This document shows positions 35,601 through 48,437 of a stretch of 64,000 nt of DNA, piece by piece. Origin of the DNA: Takashimella koratensis. Its lineage: Eukaryota > Basidiomycota > Tremellomycetes > Trichosporonales > Tetragoniomycetaceae. The position numbers and the translations under genes are program-made. The notes under the pieces are model-generated. The model did not search any database. It was not told the origin of the DNA and saw only the letters and a program-made list of their open reading frames with translations. The stretch is taken from positions 752,149-816,148 of the forward strand of contig BCKT01000014.1 in assembly GCA_003116875.1 (NCBI GenBank). The letters run 5' to 3'. The number at the start of each line of letters is the position of its first letter. Within the stretch, counting starts at the first letter, position 1.

Positions 35601-36375
35601 GCGCTGGATGTTTCGTCGATAGCTATTGTCAGCGGGGACGGCTGAATGGCTTACTAGAGTGGCAAGTCTGCAGGCGCTTGATGAAGACGTCGTGGATCTC
35701 GGCCAGGTCGTCCTTGACAGTCATCTCCCAGTCGAGATAGGGTTGCCAGACCAAGTGACTCTGGGTGAGGATTCCCTGACTCTTGTCGACGATGTCAATG
35801 AGCATACCCCGGGTCGTCGCATGGGTCAGGAATGCAACCACATCCTCGTCCACCGTCTGTTCTGGTTCACCATCACTCGTTGCTAGCCCTGGCGAGAGAT
35901 GACGAGAGCAGAGGACGATAAACTCGACGTGTCGAATCAACACCGCGAGCGCTATGGTCAGTCTTGGTCTTTAACTTAACTTACACAGGTAATCCTTCTC
36001 AGCGCGGTCAAACTTTTCCAGTACATCGACAAATCCATCCAAAGTAAGCGGTTTAGGAGCTGACTGGATCGTAGCGTCGATCAAGCCGAGCCAAAAATCT
36101 ACCATCAGCGCAAACCTAACATCCGACCCACCTTCATTCGGCATGACGATATCGACGAGCCGGGTGGACGCTTCGGCAGCCTCGCTCAGCATGCCTAGCT
36201 GCGTCATTAGGTCGACCTGGCGGCGCAACAAGCGGACATTGGACGGTTGGTCTTCGAGGGTCGTCAGGATGTCACTCAGCTCATCGACGAGTGCGTCGGC
36301 GTCCGTTTCTAGATGCCAGGTCTCGTCGCCTGCGGCCATTGTGACGTCGGCTGTTGCTTGCTCGTGGTCGGCCAT
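32633..36375 (-). CDS. PRP24: PRP24/SART3-type U4/U6 snRNP annealing factor
   Basis: Promotes U4/U6 base pairing during snRNP recycling. Start MADHEQATADVTMAAGD; stop TAG 32635-32633. The N-terminal half is a helical HAT-repeat array (for example LVWQPYLDWEMTVKDD, AFLTYIDWETDPR, AMIWARYVGWLVSWD), as in human SART3. Four RRM-like units follow: TTVLVTGLKRGTDASRL, STLFVTNFPRDMDDVAL, AILFVGGLNAKTTESEL (with GFAFVEMSSE) and RTVFLHNLPQGTQEGLL. Near the C-terminus QDDFRLLVAAKNEQR resembles the Prp24/SART3 box that contacts the LSm ring, here followed by a basic ESKRAKVD tail rather than ending the protein. Several introns are 31-33 nt. Confidence 0.92.
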
Positions 36376-36848
36376 GGCGAGGGGGTAGGTGGATGTTGGG
36401 GTGAGGTGACCGCCGTTGACATTTACAATGGTTGACAACCAGATGGTCACGTGACTCACAGCCAGCCCAGAGTTGTGGTCGCTAGCTTGAACAGGTGTGT
36501 CACTGAGTAGTATTTCCCCTCTGGTGGCAAGATGGCAGTCGACGGTGGCTCTCAACGATACATACGAACAATCAAGTCCTCCTCACACAGCGTCCACGAC
36601 ACTTGCACCTCATGGGATACCCCTCCGCCGCCTCTACTCGCTCATGTTGCTCTTCGTCATCAGTTTCGTTCTTCTGATCGTCCCGATCGTCATCTAAATC
36701 GCTCAGTAACTCCGGACTAGACTTGGGGGCAGTCAGGTTTATGATAGTGGCCGCACGCCCTTGACTGGCCGTTAGACATTTCCCTCAAGCAACTAGCACT
36801 AGGGCGTAGGGCGAATCACAATGCTCGATGCATTCCAACAGGATGTGA
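36376..36848. other. Intergenic, PRP24 promoter and M16 3' end
   Basis: About 470 bp; both neighbours are on the minus strand. CACGTGA at 36449-36455 resembles an E-box near the PRP24 start. No gene supported. Confidence 0.45.
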
Positions 36849-39800
36849 TCATCTCTCGTCTTCACTCTCCTCTTCACTATACTCCTCTCCACTCTCCTCA
36901 TGCTCAAAGCTCAAGTGAGGCAACTCCTTTCTCTCCACAGTGAATCCCATCTGGACAAACTTAGTTTCCATCTCGTCTGCTTTACCCGCGTTGGCAGTAA
37001 CGGAAGCCACCGATGTCTCTGGGGAGAAGAGGGGCACGAAGTACTTGGTGATAACCCTCTGGACGTCTTCCTTGGTGACGAGCTAGGTGTCAGCGACGAT
37101 TCAGCAGTGTACATACCGAGATCTTCTCCAATCGCTCCTTGCTAAAGTTCTTGCCGAGGCCCTTGAGCGCTTCGTTGAGGTATGCCTCGCTTGCTGCGGA
37201 ACCAGGGGTGGAAGAGCTGTTGGCGACGCTGAACAGCATGCTGGCCTTGGCTCCATCGATGATATGGTCCTCCAGCTCGATCTGACGTCAGAGTAGACAT
37301 GAGACAAACTCACCTCCCCACTTCCAAGCTGACGCATCAACTTGCCCGCCTCGCTGTAGGCCTTGGCAGCATCAGGACTGCGGTAGACGGAGAACCCAAC
37401 GTGACCCGACTCTTGGTCAACTTCGACATGGGCACCGTAGGCGAGACCCGACCCTCTGATAGACTTCCACAGGTAGCTTTCCATAGCGTTCAAGGCAGTC
37501 GACGCCAGGGACAGCGCGGGTAGTTCTGGGTGGTCCCAGCCGACTGGCCCTTTGGCGTAGTGTACCGAGTAGGAGCCTTCGATGGACGCCATGGATACGA
37601 GGATACACTACGTAAGCGACGACAGAGAAGAGGCCTACCTTCTCCTTGGGATCCTTGCCCAGTGGTGTGAGGGTCTCGTGGGACGTTGATAGAGGAGATA
37701 GGGGCACGGGCTGGCGTCAGCAGAGGACGACTTGAGACTTACTTGTGCCAGCTTCATGAACGACCTAGCAAGAGCGACACGTGGCTCTGGCAGATCGAGG
37801 ATGTTTCCGGACACAGAGACACGCATCTTGGACGTGTCAAGCACTGACGTCAGCTTTGCAACATGCTCTACTCACAATGCCGCCTCGTTTCCTCGAGCTT
37901 GCTGATCACCGCTTCTGGCTCCGTTTTCAACTGTTCTACGATCTCCGGGGTAAACTCGAGACTCTTGAGAAGACCGCACGCCTCGGACGTTGCCTTCTCG
38001 GCGTCAAAGATAAGCCTGTTTGCCCACGCTCTCGCGATCGTGTCGCCGTCACGCTTCTGCTCTGGCAGACTCTGCAGTTCCTTGGCCATGATCACGAGGA
38101 GACTGACGTCAGCCACGTCAAGGCTTAGACCTACCGCTCCTTGTCAAACACCGCGCCAGTCAGTAGGTCCCGGATCCACGCCACGGCCCGCTCAAAGTTC
38201 TCCTTCTCCACCTTCATGCCGATGGTGAACACGTCCTCGAATGTGCGGCGGAACGCAAAGTCGGCCCCATTTGACACGGAGAACCTGGTGTCAGCCTGGC
38301 TTTGGCACCAACTCACTCGTTCAGTTGGTCAACAGCTTCCTCGTGGCTCAGCACCTTGCCATCGGCACCCTTAACACCCAGGGTGAACAGAGCGCTCTGG
38401 ATGATTGACAGGTATCTGGAGTCAGCTTGGCTCGTACGGCGACGCACGGTTTGAGCTCCGAGGGGAGATCCACAGTGTCGAATAGCACATTGAACGCGAC
38501 AAAGTTGGACTGGGGTTAGCTCTCTCAAGCCTGTTGCCTACCTTGACATGGGAGAAGTGCGCTTGGTACGGAAGATCGCTAGAGTGGGCCGAGACGTGCT
38601 TCTGCACCTCGCCAGCGTCACTCTCGACCTTGCTACCAGGAGCATTGTTGACAGCTGTCTCCACGGGCACCCAGCGCAGCGATTTGGGCTCGGTCAACGG
38701 GAAGTCCGACAACATCTCAGGAGGGATGGGCACGTCTGTCGCTTCCTTGGCCTCCTTCACCGCTTGTGCACACTTCTTCAGGCCTTCCTCGCCGAGATCG
38801 GTCCTCTGCTTGGCGAGCCGATCTGCCTCGGTCTTCTCCATGTCGGTCGCGAGCTTGGCGGAGGGCATTCCAACCATCGTTATGGAGTGCCCGTCGACGT
38901 AGTACCTTTCGTCAGCGGTGTCTTTACCCAACTCACTTCTTGAGGAGATCACGCCACTGGCTCTCCGTCCACGTGAAAAGCTCTTCGTAATCTCGCAGCT
39001 CGCTGAACCACTCAGGGAGTGTGAGGCCGTCCGCGTCACCATACAACAAGTCTACATTCAGCTTGGCCTCAACTCATGACTCACCGGCGATCACAGCGTT
39101 AGCGATACCCGATGATGGATCCGCCTCCATCCCGTTAAGCATCTGACGCCGTTTCCGACGCATCGTCATCGCCATCCGCTCCATGTCGATTACTTCGCTG
39201 TTGGCTATGTGCCTCAACTTTGCCTTGAACCTCTCGCCAATGTGCTCCAAGTGATCCTTAGGAACGTCCTCGAGGAACCACTGGCAGACGTTGCTGTTCA
39301 CGTGGTCGCCGACGTAGGAGCTAATCGAGGTCGCGAGGGGCTCTGGAATCTCCACAAACTCCTTTCTTAACGGTGAGGTCGCCGAGTGCTTGAGGTAGGC
39401 GTTGAGGATATCCAGTGCATTGTTCTGGAGCGAGTCGTTCGGGTCCGGACCCAAGAAGTTGACAGACACCGTACCAACCGACTCGTCCTCCTCCATGAAT
39501 TCAACAATGTATTGAGCGGATTTGGTAATCTTGACGGGCTTGGCTGTGGTCGTCCCGACAAAAGGCCGCTTCCATTCTTCCCCTTGACGCAACCGCTCCA
39601 CGATCATCGGCTCGACCTTGTCATTGAGCACCTTAAACACCTCGGCCTCATCCAGCGCGCCGTCCATATGCAAGCAGAGCTGCCGTCAGTTCCAGTAGGG
39701 GCTACACTCACGTTGTGGGGCACATAGTACTTTGCGTGGTACTGCCGGACTACCAATAAGCCTAGGTCCAGACGACCACTTACTTTGATCCGCGGTCAAG

Positions 39801-40747
39801 GTTCGCAACGACTCCAGGAGACCTCCAGTGTCACTTCGGTACGCAGAGTCCTCTGGGTAGATCACTCGTTTCATCCTAGAATCAGCCAGAATCACCGCTC
39901 CCACTCACTCAAGCTCCATTCGGTCGGAACATTGGTTGATGCGACCCTGCATCTCGCTGTACACCACCCCAGCGTTCTCGCCATTCTCGTTGATGTGGTG
40001 GATCTCGGTCACAAAGCTCGCGTCGGTCATGGTGGCGTGCAGGATGTGGTCGACGTAGACTGGGATTAGCAGAGTCAATGCTCGACTCACTTGGCAGCAT
40101 GTTCAGAAACCCTTGGCTCCCGGCGGTCGAAATTGTGTAGGCGGTGTCTGGCGTTAGTGCCGTAGGGGTTCAACTTACGGTCATCGGCCGTCCACTGTCG
40201 TCAGCTCCAGTTTCGAGTCGTCTACTTACAGCATTGGTACCGTTGCTTCCCGCACGGTTAGCCAGAGAGTCAAGCACACCCTTGTATTTGTAGTTGGCAG
40301 AGCCCATGAAAACGAGGCTGTGGTCAGTTACATCCGAGGAAACTACTCACTGTTCCAGGGTGTGAGGGCGGCCGGTGTCGTCGAAAACTGCCGTCAGCTA
40401 GACCTACGACTATGACCCACTCTCAGTCGGCACGATGAAGTGGCCGTTGGTCTGCGTTCAGCTTAATCCCATCAAGAACTTACGATCGGGCTCTCATGTT
40501 GAGCAAGACAGACGTTCAACCCGGTCTTCTTGCTTCGGTACCTCGAAATCCTCAAGGGAGCATACTCGACCTGAAAGTCTTGCAGCCTTTCAAAGTTTCC
40601 GAGGTGTCCGTCTTGAGCAGCTGAGACCATGGTGCGTGACTGATACGAGATTGATGGATAGCGTCTGATCGGAGGGACAGTCGAACGAGTGGTTCGCAAA
40701 AGTGAGCGGGCTTGTTCAGCAACAACAAAGGAGCGCGCAGCTCGCAT
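36849..40747 (-). CDS. M16 family zinc metalloprotease (Sdd3/YOL098C-like)
   Basis: Large inverzincin-type peptidase. The start is the first true ATG (40747-40745), giving MRAARSFVVAEQARSLL, an Arg-rich presequence-like N-terminus; an internal ATG (MVSAAQDGHLGNF) is an alternative cytosolic start. Splicing rebuilds the inverted zinc motif HTLEH followed by LVFMGSANYKYKGVLD, then GSNGTNAWTADDRYT and GENAGVVYSEMQGRINQ with the downstream metal glutamate. The remaining M16 repeats include VSVNFLGPDPNDS and LPGS/ASEAYLNEALKGLG segments. The C-terminus is acidic (EESGEEYSEEESEDER), TGA 36851-36849. The SxANxKYKGVLD context is that of the uncharacterised eukaryotic YOL098C/C05D11.1 branch rather than insulinase or MPP. 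Many introns of 31-34 nt. Confidence 0.88.
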
Positions 40748-41662
40748 AAACAGCCGAGGCACCGATCACCTGGTGAGAGGATGGTCAAAGTAGACGGGCG
40801 TGAGCGTGCTAGAGGCTGGGGTCGAGCTGCTGTCGTGTGGCGACAAGAGACGTGGGTGGATAGGAGGATGGAGGTATAGAGTCGTACGGACGAGGTCAAC
40901 TGGAGAGCAACATGCAATTTGGAGACCGGACGGACAGCAGGAGATCTCCGTTTCTGCACCTTTCTACCAGCTCTCGAAGCCGTGCACGGTGGTGCGCCCA
41001 CTTTGCAGTCGATGACCGTGATGACTACATCCTTCAATCTCCTTTCAGCTTGCCGCCTGATTCTAGAGAATGCTCTCGGGAAAGCCTGCGGGCATCTTAT
41101 CACACTAGTTGGCCGCTTGCAGATCTCAGAGAGCCTGCCTGTCACCTCTAACGATCCCACGATCTTTTCAAATGTCTGCAGCCCAACGTTCTTCACTTAG
41201 GTGCTGATAAGTTACAAAGGATCGTGATTTATTGGCAGTTGCTCACGGCCGAACAGCGTTCACTGGCGCTATTTCTGGCTTGTCTTATCAGTGCAGCGAA
41301 GAGCAGCATCGGCGATCTTGCCGATGAACCTGCCTTGCCGCATCCCCTTACCAACGTACAGGTACAGCCAAAGAGCGTGCCACTAGCTTTGCCATGCCTG
41401 AGCAGCTACTACTGGCACGTCTCAAGTCTCCCCGAGCAACCCATAGCAGGCGGCTAGAGTGTTTTGTACAAGTTAGCCGGCCCTTCCCAGTGTCATATGT
41501 GACCACCGCGCTTACGGGTCACTAGGGGCAACCGATTGACTATTGTGCGTTGTCCTAGAATGCTATACGCCTCACCCCCATTTGCGTCATTTCCGGTCCA
41601 GTCAACCGATTCGATTCAGAGGTTGTTTTCATTTTTCGCCATCATCGTCTCCACTCACCACT
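40748..41662. promoter_or_regulatory. Divergent intergenic region M16 / RAD4
   Basis: 915 bp between divergent starts. No repeats or convincing coding exons; open frames here (largest on the minus strand 41196-40552) are partly shadows of the M16 first exon and lack splice or codon support. Confidence 0.45.
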
Positions 41663-44600
41663 ATGCCAGCTCACGAGACCTCGGACCCAGTCAGCGACGT
41701 CCCAATCGTCATACCCGACGATGACGACGACGAAGAAGAAGACCTTGAGGAGGTTGAGATCCCCTCGGCGCAATCGCCAGCGGTCCTGTCCCTCGGCACG
41801 GCCTCGGAGCCACTCGTCCCGACCGAGAGCGTCAATGGTGAACTGAGCATGGACATGGACGAGGAGGAGGATGATGAGGGAGGAGCGGAGGAGGTGATTC
41901 GGTTAGAGATTGGCGGGGAGACGCCAGAAGAGCGCGCAAAGAAGCTTGCCATGGCCCTGAGGAAGTGAGTCGTAGCCCTACCCAGCTGACAACAGGAAAC
42001 CCTTGACATCCAAAGATCGGGCGATCCGCTTAGAAGCTCACAAGCTGCATGTGATCTCGTTGCTTGCGAATGCTCGGATACGAAATCGCTGGTGTTCCAA
42101 CGCTCTCCTCCAGGTGAGTAATTTTGAGGATGAAGCTGAATGCAGGCCCGACTACTCTCACTCCTTCCACATCCACTCCAAGCGGCATTCGTGATTCCAC
42201 CGAAACGATTCCCAGACCGAGCGCAACGATCCCGCCTCTTCCTTGACGCCCTTCAGTCGCTCGTCACGTGGTGGTCCGAGTCGTTCTTCGATGTCTCGGA
42301 TGCGACGCTCGGTCAACGGACACGGACGTGGGATGAGGTGCAAGAGGTCGTGGATCGGCTACCGAGGTTGAGCCGAGCGGATTTCACTAGCGCACCATTG
42401 ATACGCGAGAAAAAGAAGAAGAAGGACTGGTTTACGGAGCTTGCAGATGATGTTGGGGGTGAAAAGCTGCGCACGGTGAACAGTATGATGAAGAAGGCGC
42501 TGCAGCAAGAGGGTTCACGAGATATTTCTGCCCAGCTGTTTGTGTCGTTGGCGCGGGCGTGTGGGCTGGGTGTTCGGCTCGTGGCTAGTCTCCAGGCGCT
42601 ACCGTGGCGGGCGGAGAAGGTGCTGCAGAAGAAGAAGACGGGCGCTGGGCGGGGAGGGAGGACGTTGGCTAGTCGACAAGGAGTAGGCGAGCCGTCAGAT
42701 GATAGTGAAGAGGAGATGGAGGAAGTTCCGATTCCCGAGAGTTCCAAATCGAATATCCGAGGCGCAGGGGTGAGGCGGTTGAAGGACCCAGCAGACTTGT
42801 ACCGCCTTCGCAAGGTCAAGCAGGTCCCGCAGAAGGTTGGCTCAAAGCCAAAGCCCAAGAAAGAGGGTGAGTGATGGGCGGGGCAGGGCTGATGGCAGAT
42901 CTGTCTACCCAGCCGCCCGTATTCTGGGCCGAAGTGTTCAGCCGGTCAGACCAGCGATGGATCCCCGTCGACCCGGTTCGCGGAATTATTCGAAAGAAGG
43001 CGCATTTTGAGCCGTCTACCGATTCTGGACCGATTCGCATGCTCTACGTCGTGGCGTTTGAAGAGGGTGGGTGACTTAATAAATCTCGCTGACGACAGAT
43101 GGCTATGCTCGAGATGTGACCCTGCGGTATACGAAAAACTTTGGGGCCAAGACTAGCAAGCTGAGGGTTCCGTCGAAAGGTCCGGATTCCAAAGGGACGG
43201 ATTGGTGGACCGACGTCACGAGGTTCCTTCAACGACCATATCAATTAGTAAGTGTGAGAGGTATTCGCTGCTGACAGTAGCACCGCGACGTGCTGGAAGA
43301 TGCCGAGTTAGAGATGAGCCAAGTCTCCGAGGGGATGCCGCTGCACATGGGCGGATTCAAGGATCACCCAATGTAGGTCCAGCTCGTATCTTGGCTGACC
43401 TCAGATACGTGCTCGAGCGTCATCTCAAGCGAGAAGAGGTAATCATACCCAAAAAGGAGATTGGTAGATTCAAGGGGGAACCAGTGTATCGTCGCGCCAG
43501 CGTGGTCTCGTGCAAGACGGCAGAAAGTTGGATGAGGGTCGGGCGGCGGATCAAGGCGAGGCAGGAGCCCCTGAAATGGGTCAAGCAACGAGCGGTAACG
43601 ATCCAGAAACGCCGTGCGCAAGAGTTAGCGGTGCAAGAGGGGCAAGAGCCGATTCAGCAGGGGTTGTACGCCGAGTACCAGACGGAACTGTACCGTCCGC
43701 CTCCTATCAAAGATGTACGTGAGGATAAAAGCTGCGCTGACTCCAGGGTATCATTCCTCAAAATTCGTTTGGCAATATCGATCTGTACGCGCCGACCATG
43801 CTTCCCGCTGGAGCTGTGCACCTGCCTTGTGAGTTGGTCGTTGACCGAGCTGACGCCAGACCGTGGGATTGCCAAAGTTGCGAAACAGGTGGGGCTCAGT
43901 TATGCCGAGGCTTGCGTGAGTCGACTCTGAGGCTGAGCTGATGGCAGACTGGGTTCGAGTTTAAGAAACAGCGGGCGATACCGGTGATCAATGGGATCGT
44001 CGTCGCTGCGGAAGAGGAGAACCGGATGATGGAGGCGTACTGGAAATCAGAGGCAGCTGCAGAGGAGCGAGAGAGGAGTCGGCGTGAGGACAGGGCGTTG
44101 AAACGATGGGCCAAATTAGTTAATGGCCTGAGGGTTAGACAACGGCTCCAAGCAGAGTACGGTACAGGAGAAGAGGTGAGTGGGAATTGCGACGCCGCTG
44201 AGACCAGCTTCATGAACAACAATATAATCCGCTGGCCGAGGAGGGGAAGACGGAGGGGGCGAAGACAGCGGCATCGATCATCGCGGCGGCCAATCAGAAG
44301 AGTAAAGATGCCTGGGTAGAGAGGCTACGGAGTGAGTCGCCCGGCTTGGAGTTACAGGACGAGCTGCGACCCGTCGAGGTGTCACCGGACCATATCGAGG
44401 TAGTCACTCCGAAGAGTAGTGGCGGGGTCATGGAGGTGGAAGCGGTTCCAGGGGTGGTAAAGTCTATGCCTGAGGCGGATACGGTACCTGAGGTAGAAAC
44501 TGGGGTAGACTCTACAGTGATTGTCAAGCCAGAGCCCGAGACCAAGAGAGGGCGAGGCAAGAAAGCGGCGGCGGCCAAACTTCGAAAATCTGCCCCGCCG

Positions 44601-44717
44601 CCACCACCGAGCACGAGGAGCCTACGCAGCCGAGCGCCCAAGACAGACGAGCAGCAGCAAGCCGAGGAGGCGAAACGGCAGCGCCTGATCGATGCGATGG
44701 AGAGTGATCCAGAGTAG
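41663..44717 (+). CDS. RAD4: RAD4/XPC DNA-damage recognition protein
   Basis: Nucleotide-excision-repair sensor that flips out damaged bases with Rad23/centrin partners. Start MPAHETSDPVSDVP; an acidic N-terminal region follows, then the transglutaminase-like domain (ISAQLFVSLARACGLGVRLVASLQ; PPVFWAEVFSRSDQRWIPVDPVRG) without the catalytic Cys. Beta-hairpin domains: WWTDVTRFLQRPYQL and MPLHMGGFKDHPIYVLERHLKREEVI (BHD1); GRFKGEPVYRRASVVSCKTAESWMRVGRRIK (BHD2, listed in pieces); [43 protein letters not shown] (BHD3, exon-spliced). The tail is Lys/Glu-rich and ends DAMESDPE, TAG 44715-44717. Introns at 41965-41995, 42114-42145, 42867-42898 and 43067-43098 are 31-32 nt. Confidence 0.93.
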
Positions 44718-44975
44718 ATATTGTAGCTATAATCCCAAGTTGTCCTATGCATGTTGTATCAGCGTCGTTGTATTTTGGTTGTAGTGGTGTGTTTTACTGG
44801 AATCCCGGTTGTGGACGACCTCCACTTGACACGTCGATTTTCCCGACGTCAGACTGTCGGCGTCTTTCCTTTCTTCCAAAGCACCACCCGTCGTCCGCCC
44901 ATCCTCAAGACGGGACGCATCGAACCTTGCCACACCCTGGACTGATCTAAGCGTACCAGATTGTGGGCCTGCACT

Positions 44976-46072
44976 ATGGCTCAACCGATCGAGCAGCTCA
45001 TCACGGATATCCCGCCCATCACGCGGGCGTGGATCATCGCTTCGGTCGGGACGAGTCTTCTCGTTGTGAGTGGACTACAATCTAGTCCCTCTACACAAGC
45101 TTGAGCTCAGGTGATCATGGAGTATGCTAACGTTATGTAGGAGTGCCAGGTTGTCGCCCCTCTCCAGCTGTATTTCTCATGGAAGTCGGCCGTCTTCAAC
45201 ATGCAGGTAAGCAATCCCCTTCCTTGCCTGACTGCCCCGCTGACTTCCCCTAGCCATGGCGATTCCTCACGACGTTTCTCTATTTTCGCCCTCTATCACT
45301 CGATCTAGCCTTCCACCTCTTCTTCATGTACGCACTTCCCCCCCCCCCCCCCTCTCTCCTTGGCCAGGTTCACTTTCACTGACGCTCGCAGTATGCGTTA
45401 TTCTCGATTACTTGAGGAAGGATCATTCTCCAATCGCCGGGCCGATTTCGCTTGGCTCCTTTTCCTCTGCGCTTCGTTCTTACTCGTATGTCCCAACTCA
45501 GGCTTCACCACTAACTGTCCCAGCTCATCTCGCCATTACTTACAATGCCTTTCCTCGCTTCCTCGCTCGCTTTTGCACTGGTCTACATCTGGTCCCGACG
45601 TAACCCATCGATCAAGATGTCCCTCTTCGGTGTGATCACGTAGGTTACCAAGGCGTGGCGGACTGCCTACTACCATCTGCCCTCTACTTTACCTGGCCTG
45701 GACTGACGAGCACAGGATCACCGCGCCATACCTTCCTCTATGCCTCGTGGCTTTCTCTTGGCTCTTACAAGGCGGCTTTGAAGCTGCCTTGGGTGATATC
45801 GTGCGTACCCCTGGCCTTCCACCTTCGCTTGCCAGCATGTATACACATCTTGACTCACGTGCTGACACGACCCAGCTCGGACTGCTCGCGGGTCATACGT
45901 ACGTCTTCCTACAAGATTACTGGCCGCGCGAGATGTGGAGTCGGACAGGGAAAGGCGAGATCCAGACGCCGGGATTTGTGTGAGTCGTTGTGGATGGGTG
46001 TGATTCCCCGTCTCGTGCTAACGCGGTGACGATCGTAGCAAGCGTTTGTTCGACCCTCCAGCCAACGAGTAA
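44976..46072 (+). CDS. Derlin (Der1/Dfm1 family) ERAD pseudoprotease
   Basis: ER-membrane rhomboid-like protein for retrotranslocation of misfolded proteins. Start MAQPIEQLITDIPPITRAWI; exons give VAPLQLYFSWKSAVFNMQ-PWRFLTTFLYF (the WR loop typical of derlins), FHLFFIMRYSRLLEEGSF, ADFAWLLFLCASFLL, ALVYIWSRRNP, ITAPYLPLCLVAFSWLLQGG and GLLAGHTYVFLQDYWPR (Gx3G-like helix of derlins). Stop TAA 46070-46072 after FDPPANE. It has no extended C-terminus with SHP boxes that I can see, so it is closer in length to Der1/Derlin-1 core. Intron 45329-45391 contains a 15-C tract (45338-45352). Confidence 0.93.
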
Positions 46073-46370
46073 AGCAGCGTCTCGACACTGCATCGCCCGC
46101 TGCATCTCTCTTAGCCCATCTGATAGATTCCACCTGTATGCATATACTTTTCTCCCCGCCCGCTGTGTTCTGCTTCATCAACCTTTATTTATTTGGACGG
46201 TTGCGCAATTGGTCTCCCCTCTCTCTCCCTGTCTATCTCCGGCTGTGCTACGCGACCCGGCCGGTCACTTGTCCACCCCCCGACCCGCATTCAACCTCTT
46301 CCTCCTTCCGTCCATTCCTCCATCCACCCACCTACATCCAGTCCACTGTCCATACCCACAACCAAGCACG

Positions 46371-48166
46371 ATGCCGCAGGTCCCTGTCAATGTCCTGATC
46401 ATCGGCATGTTCCTCACCGGCTGCGCCAACAGCCTCTTGTAAGTCAAGTCATGTCGTTATTCCCCCTTGGTGGTCCCGCCGCTCAATGGACCACCGTTTG
46501 CCTTTCCCGGTCCCCTCCAACGTTTCTCGTCGCTGCTATATCACATGTGCTAACTCTACAGGTCTAAATGGCAAGACAAGGTGTGCGTCGAGAACTGTGA
46601 TCCGTCCTCTGGCCACCCTCCTGTCGACTTTGAGCAACCAGTCTACCAAACCCTCAAGTACGTCTTCCCGTCATCCTGAACATACTCCTCGTTCGCCCCC
46701 CGATCTACCTCATATCCACTTCACTCCCACTCATCACCTCGTAGCATGTTTGCGGGCGAGTTCCTCTGCGTTCTCCCACTCCTGTACAAATACTACACCT
46801 CCTCTCCTCGCCTAATCACCAGCAACGCCAACGAGTCCACCTCCGTCTTTACGCGTATCCTTGCCCGTCTTCCTCTCGGTGCCCGCGCACACGGACACTC
46901 GGCCCAGGGCGAGTACCTCGGTGTCTCGCAGGAAGCGGTAGAGGGGGATGACGATGAGTCTGTCAAGTTTGAGACGGACAATATGTTGAGGGGTTGGGCG
47001 ATTTTGTTCCTCTGGTTCCCGGCGTTCTTTGACAGTGAGTCTCTCCTTCCGTCACATCACCAACTGTCCCACATATCTCACCACATGGCTCCTTCCACTC
47101 CCCTTCTCGCACCGCTAACGGACTTTTAGTCTGCGGTACGACGCTCATGAATGTCGGACTCATTTTCACTCCTGTATCCGTGTACCAAATGTCCCGAGGG
47201 GCTTTGGTCCTTTGGGTCGGTGTGTTGTCGGTCATCTTCCTCCGCCGTCACTTGTGGCTGTACCAGTGGATTTCACTCGTGCTCGTTATGGCGGGAGTCT
47301 GTGTCGTCGGGCTCGCAGGGACGCTCATCAAGCAAGCTGAATCACCTCCGAACGATGGTCCGAAACCACCTGGTGGAGTACACGGGTTCATGGTAAACGC
47401 GGCAATGAAGAGCGATGACGATCCGGCAAAAGTCGCACTGGGTGTACTACTCGTCCTTGGCGCCCAGGTGTTCACCGCTATCCAATATGTACGTGTATCG
47501 TATATCTGGTATCTTTCAGCTGACGTCCCAGGTCGTGGAGGAGAAGATCATGTCGCGATACAAAGTAGAACCACTTGTAAGCCTCCTTGTTACTACCTCT
47601 AACGACCCCTAGGCTGCCGTTAGCCTCGAAGGTTTCTTCGGCGGTATCACGACCCTCATCTCCATGCCAATCTTGCACCACTTCTTCTCCACTCGATCTC
47701 CGTTCTTCGACATGCCTCGTGGGTGGAACCAGATCGTGTCCACACCTACTGTCGCGTGGCTCTGTTTCGCTATCATGTTCTCCATCGGTAGTTTCAATTA
47801 CTTTGGATTGAGCGTGACCAGTCGAGTTAGCGCCACAACGAGGAGCACCATCGATACCTGTCGAACTCTAGGGATTTGGATTGTTTCCCTCGGGATCGGA
47901 TGGGAGAAGTTGGTTTGGCCATTCTCGTTGCTCCAGATCATCGGCTTTGGCTTACTTGTGTGAGTAGCGAGTGAGTAGCGCCTGAGTGTACTGACTCTGC
48001 TAGCTACGGAACCTTCGTGTTCAACGGACTCGTCCAGCCTGTCATCTTCAAGCCTCCGCCGGCCATTCACTTGCCGCACGAGCCCCAGCTTGAAGAGACT
48101 GGAGAGCTTCCAGCGGCGGCCGCTCAGTCTCGCGCTGGTTATGACGTTGTCCCGACCGACGACTAA
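46371..48166 (+). CDS. SLC35F6-like drug/metabolite-transporter (EamA fold) protein
   Basis: Multi-pass membrane transporter related to human SLC35F6. Start MPQVPVNVLIIGMFLTGCAN, then SLLSKWQDK; FAGEFLCVLPLLYKYY; a cytosolic loop with an acidic segment; LFLWFPAFFDICGTTLMNVGL; SVYQMSRGALVLWVG; LWLYQWISLVLVMAGVCVVGLAG; LLVLGAQVFTAIQYVVEEKIM; AAVSLEGFFGG; GSFNYFGLSVTSRVSATTRST; FSLLQIIGFGLLVYGTFVFNG. The DxxGTTLMxVGL and QYVVEEKxxxxYxVxPLxAVxxEG signatures match SLC35F6 and not nucleotide-sugar carriers of known specificity. The tail ends VVPTDD, TAA 48164-48166. Substrate unknown. Ten helices expected. Confidence 0.88.
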
Positions 48167-48437
48167 TATCTTCCTCCGCTAAACCCCACCCTCTCTCTCT
48201 CCACATCCACCACACTCTACATCCTCTTCATCCTCTTTACCCTCTCCACGCTTTCTCCCAAGCCTCAACTATGAACAATCGATCAAACGTACCCAGAACC
48301 TGTACATCTGTACGACCACAATGCATTGACAAATCACATGAAGGGTTTGAATATACTTTCTAACCTACACGAATGGTCACAGGGACATGCTTGAGACATA
48401 GACATGGACTTCATCCATAGTAGACAAGCGAGATTAA

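Noticed and set aside
40552..41196. 214-codon minus-strand open frame upstream of the M16 gene
   Set aside because: Overlaps the M16 first exon in another frame and extends into the divergent intergenic region; composition does not look like protein.
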